Part shown: piece after piece, positions 46,080-54,832 of the stretch | How positions within the stretch are numbered: the stretch's first letter is position 1 | How the letters are laid out: each line of letters begins with the position of its first letter | NCBI RefSeq assembly: GCF_004792665.1 | Contig: NZ_SRZX01000001.1 | Span: 310,001 to 374,000 of the forward strand | Source of the DNA: Marinobacter orientalis | Lineage (GTDB): Bacteria; Pseudomonadota; Gammaproteobacteria; Pseudomonadales; Oleiphilaceae | DNA: 64,000 nucleotides | Direction: 5' to 3' | Translations under genes and position numbers: made by a program | Notes under the pieces: generated by a model | Told to the model about the DNA's origin: nothing | Databases searched by the model: none | Seen by the model: only the letters and a program-made list of their open reading frames with translations

Positions 46080-48101
46080 ATGGGCCTGATCAACAATCTT
46101 TCCATGCGGGGCAAGCTACTGGCACTGGTATTGCCGGCGCTTGTCGTTATCGCCTACTTTGCAAGAGACACGATCGCCACCAGCTACGATGAGCTGGGCA
46201 ACATGCGAGAACTGCGCACTATGGTGGAGTTGGCTGATATCAGTGACCCGCTGATCGAAACCCTGCAGAAAGAGCGAGGCCGATCGGCTGTGGCTTTTGC
46301 CAGCCGGGCAGGAACCGATACTGCCAAACAGGCAAGCCGGGATCTGGGGATGCAACGGCAACAAACAGATATCCGTTTGCGGGGGTACAGCGCGCAGCTG
46401 GATACTCTGATGGTGGAGGCAATCTTTGACGCCAGCGTCAGCGATAACATCCAGTCTGTGCAGCAAGCACTGGGTAATCTGAACTCCCTCCGCCAGTCGA
46501 TAGACAGCCGGAGCATTGCCGCCACCGAGTCCGCCGAGCGCTATACCGCGCTTATCATGGAGCTGCTGGAGCGAATCCCCCTGATTATCCGCCGCTCAAC
46601 CGACGCAGGTCTGACCCGGAAAGTGAACGCCTACTACGCCCTTGCAGAAGCCACCGAGCGGGCTGGCCGCGAGCGGGCGGCGGGCGCTTCCCTGATTCGC
46701 AGTGGAGACTTCGACCTGCCCTCCATTCGACAGATCGCCGCCCTCGGCGGACAGCAGGAGGCCTACCTCAATCAGACCCTGAGCATGCTTTCTTCAGATG
46801 CCCCACTGACCACCACCCTCAAAAACCTCGGGCAAACGGCAGCCAGCCGTGAACTTATGGAGATGCGCGAAACCCTGTTCAGCAGCCCCTCCGGCCTGTA
46901 CGCGCTGGATGCGCCGGGGTGGTTTGCAACCACCACCCGTCGTATCGAGGCTCTCAACCAGGCCCGGGCGGACGAGCTGGAAAAAATACTGGCGCAGGCT
47001 GACAGAGGTGTTGCTGCCGCACGCGGTGAGCTGGTTACTGCGTCGACTATTGCGCTGGCTGCCATTCTTGGCGTCCTGGTGGCGACGGTGTTCATCACTC
47101 GTGTCATCAGCCGTCAGGTCGCCGAATTGCTTGCGACCGTCCGGTTTGCCATGGACAACAAGGATCTGACCCGCCAGGTTTCCATATCCAGTACCGATGA
47201 AGTTGGCACCATTGGCAAGGCCATCAATGAACTGTTCGGCCGTTTCGGTAGTGCTCTGCAGCACATCGACAAGGCCAGTGTTCAGTTGGCAACAGCCACC
47301 GAAGAAACCAGTTCCACCGCCGACCAGAATGCCGGCCAGGTAAAAAATCAACAGCAACAGATTGAACAGGTCGCCGCCGCAACCGAGGAAATGTCTGCGA
47401 CATCCGAAGAAATCTCACGCAATACCCAGCAGGTGGCCGATGCTGCCGGCAGCGCCATGGAAAAGAGCCGCGCTGGCGAGGAAGTTTTGCACGGCAGTGT
47501 GCGCAGAATCCGATCCCTGGCCACGTCCGTGCAGGAGGTAAACGCGGTGATTAAGGAGCTGGAACGCCGCAGCACCACGATCAGCGATGTGGTGGATGTG
47601 ATCCGCCAGGTGGCGGACCAGACCAACCTGCTTGCCCTCAATGCCGCTATCGAGGCTGCCCGTGCCGGCGAGCATGGCCGTGGTTTTGCAGTGGTTGCTG
47701 ATGAAGTGCGGACCCTGGCACGGCAGACTCACGACTCCACAACCAAAATTGAAGGCATTATCAATGGCTTCAAAGACGTCACTGACAGCGCCAGCCGGTC
47801 CATCACCGCCAGTCACAAACTGGCCAATGAGACCAGTGAGCAGGCATCGGAACTGGAGCAGACGTTTGCCGATATACTCAGCGACGTAAACAGCATCTCT
47901 GACATGGCTTCCCGGATTGCCGCGGCCTCTGAGGAACAGGTGTCAGTGACCCGGGAGCTTGCGGGCAACATGGAGTCCGTGAGTGAGGCAGCAATCCTGA
48001 CGCTGACCGGCTCCCGGGAAATCACCCAGGTAACGGGGGAACAGGCACGGCTTGCACGCCAGCTCCAGGACCTGGCCAATGAGTTCAGGGTGCCGGCCTG
48101 A
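46080..48101 (+). CDS. Methyl-accepting chemotaxis protein with NIT-type nitrate/nitrite sensor domain
   Basis: A 673-residue receptor. TM1 lies at about 12-30, followed by a large, all-helical periplasmic domain with [17 protein letters not shown] near its start and [16 protein letters not shown] in the middle, the pattern of the NIT (nitrate- and nitrite-sensing) domain. TM2 (about 315-340) leads to HAMP and a signalling domain with the hairpin tip [20 protein letters not shown], recognisable by the core [18 protein letters not shown]. It probably steers swimming towards or away from nitrate or nitrite. No CheW-binding C-terminal pentapeptide is seen. A strong terminator follows. Confidence 0.88.
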   Translation: MGLINNLSMRGKLLALVLPALVVIAYFARDTIATSYDELGNMRELRTMVELADISDPLIETLQKERGRSAVAFASRAGTDTAKQASRDLGMQRQQTDIRLRGYSAQLDTLMVEAIFDASVSDNIQSVQQALGNLNSLRQSIDSRSIAATESAERYTALIMELLERIPLIIRRSTDAGLTRKVNAYYALAEATERAGRERAAGASLIRSGDFDLPSIRQIAALGGQQEAYLNQTLSMLSSDAPLTTTLKNLGQTAASRELMEMRETLFSSPSGLYALDAPGWFATTTRRIEALNQARADELEKILAQADRGVAAARGELVTASTIALAAILGVLVATVFITRVISRQVAELLATVRFAMDNKDLTRQVSISSTDEVGTIGKAINELFGRFGSALQHIDKASVQLATATEETSSTADQNAGQVKNQQQQIEQVAAATEEMSATSEEISRNTQQVADAAGSAMEKSRAGEEVLHGSVRRIRSLATSVQEVNAVIKELERRSTTISDVVDVIRQVADQTNLLALNAAIEAARAGEHGRGFAVVADEVRTLARQTHDSTTKIEGIINGFKDVTDSASRSITASHKLANETSEQASELEQTFADILSDVNSISDMASRIAAASEEQVSVTRELAGNMESVSEAAILTLTGSREITQVTGEQARLARQLQDLANEFRVPA

Positions 48102-48117
48102 GATTCGGCGAGCGAAA

Positions 48118-48151
48118 ACAAAAGGGGTAGCCGCTCGGCTACCCCTTTTGT
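48118..48151. terminator. Bidirectional intrinsic terminator between the chemoreceptor and hemN
   Basis: A 16-pair stem, ACAAAAGGGGTAGCCG with CGGCTACCCCTTTTGT, has A-rich and T-rich ends and a minimal two-base loop (48134-48135). It lies between the two convergent stops and can end transcription in both directions. Confidence 0.9.
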
Positions 48152-48166
48152 TTGCTCGTTGTCCCC

Positions 48167-49585
48167 TCAGATAATCCGAGAGAACCGCTGGCTCGCCCCT
48201 TCCTTCCGGTACAGATCAAAAATCTGGCAGATTGCCCGAATCAGCAACCGGCCAGCGGGCTGAACCTGCAGTGTGTTGCCATCATCCGCGATCAACTCAT
48301 CCTCAATCATCGGCTTCAGGCGGTTCAGTTCATCGGTGAAATAGCGGTCCAGGTTCTCCCCCCACTCATTGGCAAACTGCTGGCGATCCAGCCGGAACTG
48401 GCAGATCAGCTGACCGATGACCCAGCGGCGGATACGGTCGTCCCGGGTCAGGTTCACGCCCTTGGTGATGGCGAGCTGGCCGGCATCGATAGCGGCTTCC
48501 CAGGAAGGCAGGTCATGATTGTTCTGGAAGTAGGCATCGTCGGTCTGGCCGATGGCGGACACACCCAGCGACACCAGGTCGCAATCAGAGTGGGTGGTAT
48601 AGCCCTGGAAATTCCGGTGCAGCCGCCCTTCCCGCTGAGCCACTGCGAGACTGTCGTCCGGCTTGGCAAAATGGTCCATGCCGATGTATTCATAACCTGC
48701 CTCCAGCAGGCGATTAATGGTGTTGTGCAGGATGGTCAGTTTCTGCTGAGGCGTGGGCAGCGTGTCTGACAGAATACGGGTCTGCGGGTAGAAGCGGTCC
48801 GGCAGGTGGGCATAGCTGAACACCGAGAGCCGGTCCGGCGACATCTGGATCACCGCCTCCAGGGTTTCGGCAAAGCTTTCCGGCGTCTGGTGCGGCAGAC
48901 CGTAGATCAGGTCCAGGTTGATGGAACGGAAACCGAGTCGGCGGGCTTCGTTGAGCACGGCCTCGGTCATTTCCCGGGGCTGGATGCGGTTAACGGCTTT
49001 CTGCACCTTTGGATTTACATCCTGCACACCCAGGCTGATGCGGTTGAAGCCCAGGTCCCAGAGTGTCGGCAGAGTATCCTGGTCCACTTCCCGCGGATCA
49101 ATTTCCACGCTGTAATCCCGATCATCACCGGTCTGGAGGTTGAACAGTTGCCCGTACCCCGCCATCAGATGTTCCATGACATCCTTCGGCAGGAAGGTGG
49201 GTGTGCCGCCACCCCAGTGCAACTGTTTCACCGGCCGGTCCGCACCGAATAGCCGGGACTGGATCGCGGCTTCCTTCAGTATCCGCTCCACGTAGGGCAT
49301 GGCCTTGTCGCGCTTTTTGGTGATCACCTTGTTGCAGGCACAGTAGTAACAGAGGTGGGCGCAGAACGGCAGGTGCGTATAGAGCGACAGGGGCCTGCCG
49401 CTGGCCTTGCTGCGAGCCGCTGCCTTTACCATGTCTTCTACCGGATAATTCTGCTTGAATTCCACTGCCGTGGGGTAAGAGGTATAGCGCGGGCCGCTGA
49501 GATCATAGCGGCGGATCAGCGCTTCGTCCCAGATGAATTCCGGGAGGGTGGATTCGGTGGCTTTCAGTGTGGCGGTGGCGGTCAT
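48167..49585 (-). CDS. hemN: Oxygen-independent coproporphyrinogen III dehydrogenase HemN
   Basis: A 472-residue radical SAM enzyme that converts coproporphyrinogen III to protoporphyrinogen IX without O2. The cluster motif is CAHLCYYCACN, with the fourth, HemN-specific cysteine, and WGGGTPTFL is the glycine-rich SAM-binding strand. The N-terminal SGPRYTSYPTAVEF and C-terminal domains match true HemN rather than the HemW group. It supplies haem for NarI, NosR-linked cytochromes and DNR during anaerobic growth. No FNR-type box was found in the 351-base upstream gap. Confidence 0.95.
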   Translation of the reverse strand: MTATATLKATESTLPEFIWDEALIRRYDLSGPRYTSYPTAVEFKQNYPVEDMVKAAARSKASGRPLSLYTHLPFCAHLCYYCACNKVITKKRDKAMPYVERILKEAAIQSRLFGADRPVKQLHWGGGTPTFLPKDVMEHLMAGYGQLFNLQTGDDRDYSVEIDPREVDQDTLPTLWDLGFNRISLGVQDVNPKVQKAVNRIQPREMTEAVLNEARRLGFRSINLDLIYGLPHQTPESFAETLEAVIQMSPDRLSVFSYAHLPDRFYPQTRILSDTLPTPQQKLTILHNTINRLLEAGYEYIGMDHFAKPDDSLAVAQREGRLHRNFQGYTTHSDCDLVSLGVSAIGQTDDAYFQNNHDLPSWEAAIDAGQLAITKGVNLTRDDRIRRWVIGQLICQFRLDRQQFANEWGENLDRYFTDELNRLKPMIEDELIADDGNTLQVQPAGRLLIRAICQIFDLYRKEGASQRFSRII

Positions 49586-49779
49586 AATACGAGCTCTGGT
49601 TCAAAAACGGGGGTCATCCGGGTAATGTCGACATTCTGGCGCATCCCGGCGCTTCGCATTTTGATGCGGGTCAGCTGAGCGATGGTTTCAGTTTACCAGC
49701 CCCCTTGATGAACCACCCTTGGGCTCTTGGCGTATCCTTGCTACCTCTTTTGGGGAGTATTTGGTGTTTGGCGCCCGGC

Positions 49780-49884
49780 AAGCGGAGGGGGTGCCCTGCC
49801 AAAATACGCTGTAAATACGTCCCTGTACGCTCGGCTCCGCCATCCATGGCTACGCACGATTTTGGCAGGGCACCCCCTCCGCTT
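49780..49884. repeat. Long inverted repeat with conserved loop, copy D
   Basis: Perfect 26-base arms (49780-49805 and 49859-49884) flank a 53-base loop with ACGCTGTAAATACGTCCCTG, TACGCTCGGCTCCGCCATCC and ATGGCTACGCACG, closely matching copy C. It lies between the divergent hemN and photolyase genes. In the rest of the 49586-49936 gap I see no gene or clear promoter element. Confidence 0.9.
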
Positions 49885-49936
49885 ACGTGACTATTCTGCC
49901 AAGCCCGCAAACCAAAAACGGAGCCTACCCTCTGCC

Positions 49937-51469
49937 ATGCCAAACCTGATTCTGATTCTCGGTGACCAACTGACCACCAACATAAGCGCGCTGGAAGACG
50001 CTGACCGAAAGCAGGACCGGATTGTGATGGCGGAGGTCCATGACGAAGCCACCTATACCAACCACCACAAGAAGAAAATCGTGCTGCTGTTCAGTGCCAT
50101 GCGTCATTTCGCGCAGCGGGTGGAGGCGGATGGCTGGCAGGTACATTACCAGGCCTACCATCCGGACAATCACGAGCAGAGCCTGGAGGCCGTCGTCGCC
50201 CGCCAGCTCAGAGAAACCGGAGCGGACAGAGTAATCACCACCGAATGCGGGGAGTGGCGGCTGCATGAGCAGATGAGTCAGTGGCATGAAAGGCTTGACG
50301 TGCCGGTGGAGATCCGCCCGGATACCCGCTTTATCGCCAGCAAGCAGGAATTTGCAGACTGGGCAGAGGGGCGCAAGCAGCTTCGGATGGAGTTTTTCTA
50401 CCGGGAGATGCGGCGGAAAACCGGTTTGATGATGACTTCCGGGGGCAAGCCTGAGGGTGGGCAGTGGAACTTTGATGCGGACAATCGCCGCAAATGGACC
50501 GGCAAGCCACCCGCTCCTGCTCCCTTCCGGGTGGAACCGGACGAGCTGACACGGGAGGTTATTGACCTGGTGGAGGAGCACTTTGCAGATCATTTCGGTA
50601 CCACGGAGGACTTCCATTTTGCGGTGACGCCGGAAGACGCTGAGCGGGCGCTGGATCACTTTATCGATTTCGCCCTGCCCTGCTTCGGCGACTTCCAGGA
50701 TGCCATTTCTGATGACGAGGACTGGCTGTTCCATTCCATTCTGTCGCCCTATATCAATTGCGGCCTGCTGGATCCGTTAGCCGTGTGCGAAGCTGCCGCC
50801 CGGGCCTGGCATGCCGGGCGCGCGCCGATCAACGCCGTGGAGGGGTTTGTCCGGCAGATCTTGGGGTGGCGGGAGTTTGTGCGCGGTATCTACTGGATGA
50901 ACATGCCGGGCTATGCGAAGGAAAACCGGCTCGGCAATACCCGTGCACTGCCCTGGTTCTACTGGACCGGGGATACCAAGATGCGCTGCATGCACAAGGC
51001 AATTGATGCCACCCGTCGCAACGCCTATGCCCATCATATCCAGCGGCTGATGGTCACCGGCAATTTTGCGCTGCTGGCCGGCGTCAGGCCGGAGGAGATC
51101 TGTGACTGGTACCTGGCCGTTTATGCCGATGCCTATGACTGGGTGGAACTGCCCAACGTGCTCGGCATGGTCATGCACGCCGACGGCGGCTACCTTGGTT
51201 CAAAACCCTACGCCGCCAGTGGCAAATATATCCAGCGGATGTCGGACCATTGCAGCAACTGTCATTACAAGGTAAACAAATCCACGGAAGCGGATGCCTG
51301 CCCATTCAACGCCCTGTACTGGCACTTCATCGACCGTCACCGGGATGATTTCGCCAGCAATCCGCGGATGGGCATGATGTACCGGAACTGGGACAGGCAA
51401 AAGCCGGAACGGCGGGAGGCTCTGCTCAGGCGTGGCGATGACCTGTTAATAGACCTGGAGCAGCTTTGA
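49937..51469 (+). CDS. FeS-type bacterial cryptochrome/photolyase (PhrB-like)
   Basis: A 510-residue protein of the iron-sulfur bacterial cryptochrome/(6-4) photolyase group. It starts LILILGDQLTTNISAL, the family N-terminus; the FAD domain has LGWREFVRGIYW, MRCMHKAIDATRRNAYAHHIQRLM (core RRNAYAHHIQRLMVTGNF), and CSNCHYKVNKSTEADACPF near the C-terminus supplies three of the four 4Fe-4S cysteines, with MRC plausibly the fourth. It repairs UV photoproducts or senses light. The ATG at 49937 follows a weak site. The gene ends ten bases from the convergent HAD gene, and a DUF2256 remnant, a frequent neighbour, lies beyond. Confidence 0.92.
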   Translation: MPNLILILGDQLTTNISALEDADRKQDRIVMAEVHDEATYTNHHKKKIVLLFSAMRHFAQRVEADGWQVHYQAYHPDNHEQSLEAVVARQLRETGADRVITTECGEWRLHEQMSQWHERLDVPVEIRPDTRFIASKQEFADWAEGRKQLRMEFFYREMRRKTGLMMTSGGKPEGGQWNFDADNRRKWTGKPPAPAPFRVEPDELTREVIDLVEEHFADHFGTTEDFHFAVTPEDAERALDHFIDFALPCFGDFQDAISDDEDWLFHSILSPYINCGLLDPLAVCEAAARAWHAGRAPINAVEGFVRQILGWREFVRGIYWMNMPGYAKENRLGNTRALPWFYWTGDTKMRCMHKAIDATRRNAYAHHIQRLMVTGNFALLAGVRPEEICDWYLAVYADAYDWVELPNVLGMVMHADGGYLGSKPYAASGKYIQRMSDHCSNCHYKVNKSTEADACPFNALYWHFIDRHRDDFASNPRMGMMYRNWDRQKPERREALLRRGDDLLIDLEQL

Positions 51470-51478
51470 CAGGGGTGC

Positions 51479-53167
51479 TCACGGCGGCCCGACCTCACAG
51501 GCCAGCACCAGCGCCCAGAACTCCGAAAAGTCATTGACCACCACATCGGGTTTGTCCGGATGCTTGTGGGTGCCGGGAAAAATCCGGTTCAGCCAGGGCA
51601 GATCCCATTGCGCGCCGTTGAAGAACACGGCGGTCATACCCGCACGCTTGGCGGCAATCACATCTGTGGTGCTGTCACCCACGTACCAGACGCTGGGATC
51701 GGGCGGATAATCCAGTTTTTGCACTGCAAGATAAAGCTGGTCCGGGTGGGGCTTTCTCAACGGCGTATCATCACCGCAAACGTCCACATCGAACAGGTGG
51801 GTCCAGCCGGTATCGTCCACCGCTGCGAGTTCGTGCTCGAAAAACTCGCGATCGCGATTGGTAATGACACCCACCTGGATGCCCATGCGGCGCAAACCTT
51901 CAAGCACCGCCCGCACTTTGGGCTCGAACGCCTTCACCGTGCCGTAGTGTTCCCGATAGTGGCGGTTGAACGACTTGTGGGCAATCTGTTTCGCGTCCTG
52001 GTCTTCACCGAACAGCACTTCAAAAATATCCGTGCGTGAAATCTTGCGATCCGCCCGGACTTTAGGGTGCAGCCTGGCAAATTCGCGAACATAAGCCACC
52101 AGGCGGGCGTCCTCGGGGGTTTTGCTGTCTTCCGGTGCCAGCATCCGATCGATCAGGCCCAGTTCCTCGAACTCCGGAAACATGTCATCCACCGCGTGGT
52201 ACATGGCATCGAGCGTGTCCACCAGCGTGGCATGCCAGTCGAACAACACCACCGAGGGGCGAATCAGGCTGACTACCGCCGGGTGCCAGTCAGGCTCAAT
52301 ACGGGGCTGTGGTGGCTCCGGGCGAGGGTATGGTCGTGGCCGGACTTCCGCAGGGGTTGCCCGGAAAGCGTCGGGCTCCTGCCGTTCCAGCAGTGCCAGC
52401 AGGTTGATCAGATCCTCAAAGCTGTCGAGAATCGCCGCCGGCGCATCGCGATAGCTGAACCAGCTGTCAATCCGCTCCGACTCCCAACAGGCACCGTTGT
52501 AAAACACTCCGGAAACACCGGCACGGTTGGCTGTGAGCATGTCCACGTAACTGTCGCCCACGTACCAGGCGCGCCCGTCTGCAGGGAGAGCCAGCTTCTC
52601 CAGGGCGCGGACGATCACTTCCGGATCAGGCTTGTACCCGGTAACGTCATCGGCACAGACCGTGACATCAAAGAGGTTCTGCCACCTCCCCTCGTCCACC
52701 GTTTTCAGCTCCCTGTCCAGGAACTCCCGGTTGCGGTTGGTGGATACCGCCAGCCGGATGCCCATTGCTTTCAGGGCCGTGAGATATTCATAGGCGCCCT
52801 GCTGGAAGGGCCTCACCTTTCCGAAATACTTCCGGTAGCAGTTGTTGTAGGCCTCATGGGCGATAAGCCTGGCTTCTTTATCGTCACCGAAGATCGCGTT
52901 GAAGATATCGGTGCGGGAAACGCGACGCTCTGCAAGGATTCGCGGATGTAGCCGCCGGAAAATCCGGATGTAACGCACCAGGCGGGCATCGTCCGCAGTG
53001 CGGCATTTATCTTCAGGCAACAGCCGGTCCACCAGCCCCAGATCCTCCAGTTGCGGCAGCATCTCCTCCATGGCGCTGAACATGGCATCGTGGGTGTCCA
53101 CCAGGGTGCCATGCCAGTCGAACAACAGCACCGATGGCGCAGGCAACCCGTCACTGAATCGGGCCAT
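51479..53167 (-). CDS. Tandem-duplicated HAD-superfamily protein with DWH catalytic motifs
   Basis: A 562-residue protein made of two HAD units of about 240-250 residues joined by a Pro/Arg-rich linker (about 280-300). Motif I is FDWHGTLVDT in the first unit and FDWHATLVDT in the second; the usual DxD has become D-W-H in both, so the nucleophile Asp is kept but the general acid/base Asp is His. Motif II (STNRNRE, ITNRDRE), the motif III lysine (YKPDPE, RKPHPD) and motif IV (VGDSYVD, VGDSTTD) are kept. The units share clear similarity, indicating an internal duplication. The substrate is unknown. The ATG at 53167 follows GAGGG. Confidence 0.82.
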   Translation of the reverse strand: MARFSDGLPAPSVLLFDWHGTLVDTHDAMFSAMEEMLPQLEDLGLVDRLLPEDKCRTADDARLVRYIRIFRRLHPRILAERRVSRTDIFNAIFGDDKEARLIAHEAYNNCYRKYFGKVRPFQQGAYEYLTALKAMGIRLAVSTNRNREFLDRELKTVDEGRWQNLFDVTVCADDVTGYKPDPEVIVRALEKLALPADGRAWYVGDSYVDMLTANRAGVSGVFYNGACWESERIDSWFSYRDAPAAILDSFEDLINLLALLERQEPDAFRATPAEVRPRPYPRPEPPQPRIEPDWHPAVVSLIRPSVVLFDWHATLVDTLDAMYHAVDDMFPEFEELGLIDRMLAPEDSKTPEDARLVAYVREFARLHPKVRADRKISRTDIFEVLFGEDQDAKQIAHKSFNRHYREHYGTVKAFEPKVRAVLEGLRRMGIQVGVITNRDREFFEHELAAVDDTGWTHLFDVDVCGDDTPLRKPHPDQLYLAVQKLDYPPDPSVWYVGDSTTDVIAAKRAGMTAVFFNGAQWDLPWLNRIFPGTHKHPDKPDVVVNDFSEFWALVLACEVGPP

Positions 53168-53232
53168 CAACAATCCCTCATGGCATGGAAAGCGTAAAGA
53201 TGTTCATAGTCAGTAAAACCTATTTGGACCAT

Positions 53233-53363
53233 ATGCACAAAAACCCCACTTACCCGAAAAAACCTGCATAGTCTGTGAATGCCCCTTCTTCTGGCGCAAG
53301 AAGTGGGCGCGGGACTGGGCCAATGTGCGCTATTGCAGCGAGCGTTGTCTGACCAGCCGGCTT
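53233..53363 (+). pseudogene. DUF2256 zinc-ribbon-like protein, frameshifted remnant
   Basis: From ATG 53233 the frame gives MHKNPTYPKK and then stops at TAG 53269 after an A6 run (53257-53262). Reading one base back from the run continues TCIVCECPFFWRKKWARDW and VRYCSERC, an excellent DUF2256 match (CxxC, WRKKW, YCSxRC). So one base is missing, the product needs slippage on the A run, or the read has an error. The shifted frame also lacks a nearby stop and runs antisense into the neighbouring antiporter gene, so the normal end is lost. DUF2256 genes often sit beside FeS photolyases. Confidence 0.72.
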
Positions 53364-54832
53364 GCCAGCAGCGCCACCGCTGCCAGCGCAACAGCGATCA
53401 GCATTGGCCATGCCAGTGCCCACAGCTGGTATCCTGCCGGCAACCACTCCGGTGACTTGACCAGCCCTTCAACCTCCCAGGGCATCCACCAGAAAGCGAC
53501 AAGGCTTACGCCAACACTTGCCAGCCAACCGGTCACCAGCATTGGCGGGTTTCGGCCGGTTTCGATCTTGCCGTTAAGCGTCCACAAATACCGCAGTACC
53601 AGTAGCAGGGTGGCCACCGCCCCGGCAACCATCAGAGGAGACAGGTAACCGGCCACGGCAAACTCCAGCCTCTCTTCCAACAGGCTTTCTTTCATCGCCA
53701 GTTTGGCGAGCGCACCGCTGGTGAATGGCAGCCCGGCCAGCGACAGGCCGGGCAAGGCAATGAGCAACCAGACAGCTGCCCTGCGCATGGCTCCCGAGGG
53801 CAAGGTTATACCCGCAGACAGGAACAGGCTGCCCTTGGCAAGGCCATGATGAAGAGCGTACAGGGCAATGATGGAAAACAGGACGGGTGCGCGTTCGGAA
53901 TCCGCCATCGCGGCACCCACCATCAGTACGATCAATCCCATCTGGCTGATACTGGAATAGGCCAGTACCGTCTTCGGTTGTTGTTGACGTACGCCCAGAA
54001 CAGCAGCACCGATTGCACCCACTGCCCCGGCTACTATCATCAGAGCTCCCCACCCCGGCAAGGCCGCTTCACCAAACGGCAGTGTAACCAGCCAGCCCAG
54101 CAACCCGGCCTTGATCATCGCGCCACTAAGTACGGCACTGGCCGGCGTGGGTGCCACCGGGTGGGCCAGTGGCAGCCAGAAATGCAATAACGGCAAACCG
54201 GCTTTAACACCGAAACCCGCTATCAGCAGTGCAATGATCAGATCCCTGCGGGGCGAACCAGCGATGGCCCTGGGCAGATCCGCAAGCATCTGACTGTCCG
54301 CGGCCACAGAGGCCAACAACAACCCTGCCAGAATCGCCATTTCCCCCAGCACAGCCATTATCAGATAGACCCGCCCGGCGTGAGTCGCCTCGTCCGTTCC
54401 CTCATGCACCACCAGGCCATAGCCGGCGAAGGTCATCAATGCGAAGAGGCTGTAGAAGCTGCCAATATCCACAGCCACCGTCAGGCCCAGATTCCCCGCC
54501 AGGGTCAGACCCCAGAACACGCAGAACCGTCGCAGATGATGAGCCTTCAGGTAACCCGCGGCGTAGATGCCGGCGACGGTCCAGAGCACGGCCGTCAGCA
54601 GCAGGAACAGCCGGCGCAGTTCATCCATCGCCCACAGCCCCCCATTGAGCAACCATGGCAGCTCCAGTTGCCAGCCGGGATCGGCGCCAACCGCCAGTAC
54701 CAGAGCCGGCAAAGGCAAAAGCGGCAGCGCGAAGCGCATCGCCCTCACCCAGCCCGCATTCAGAGCCATCGCCGGATACAGTAACGGCAGAGCCACCGCC
54801 AGCAGAGCCAGAACCGACGCAGGAGACATCAT
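53330..54832 (-). CDS. Antiporter-like subunit of the Mrp complex (MrpA/D or NuoN-like), third copy
   Basis: A 500-residue protein with about 14 helices. The TM7 lysine (GVKAGLPLLHFWLP) and TM8 region (MIKAGLLG) of proton channels are kept, but where its two paralogues have the TM5 glutamate (FYEMLTL and GLELISL) this one has Ala (LFALMTF). The proton path may therefore be incomplete or differently wired. It is the last gene of the nine-gene Mrp operon and its start overlaps the preceding stop by four bases. Its 3' end overlaps the antisense DUF2256 remnant. Confidence 0.82.
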   Translation of the reverse strand: MMSPASVLALLAVALPLLYPAMALNAGWVRAMRFALPLLPLPALVLAVGADPGWQLELPWLLNGGLWAMDELRRLFLLLTAVLWTVAGIYAAGYLKAHHLRRFCVFWGLTLAGNLGLTVAVDIGSFYSLFALMTFAGYGLVVHEGTDEATHAGRVYLIMAVLGEMAILAGLLLASVAADSQMLADLPRAIAGSPRRDLIIALLIAGFGVKAGLPLLHFWLPLAHPVAPTPASAVLSGAMIKAGLLGWLVTLPFGEAALPGWGALMIVAGAVGAIGAAVLGVRQQQPKTVLAYSSISQMGLIVLMVGAAMADSERAPVLFSIIALYALHHGLAKGSLFLSAGITLPSGAMRRAAVWLLIALPGLSLAGLPFTSGALAKLAMKESLLEERLEFAVAGYLSPLMVAGAVATLLLVLRYLWTLNGKIETGRNPPMLVTGWLASVGVSLVAFWWMPWEVEGLVKSPEWLPAGYQLWALAWPMLIAVALAAVALLASRLVRQRSLQ

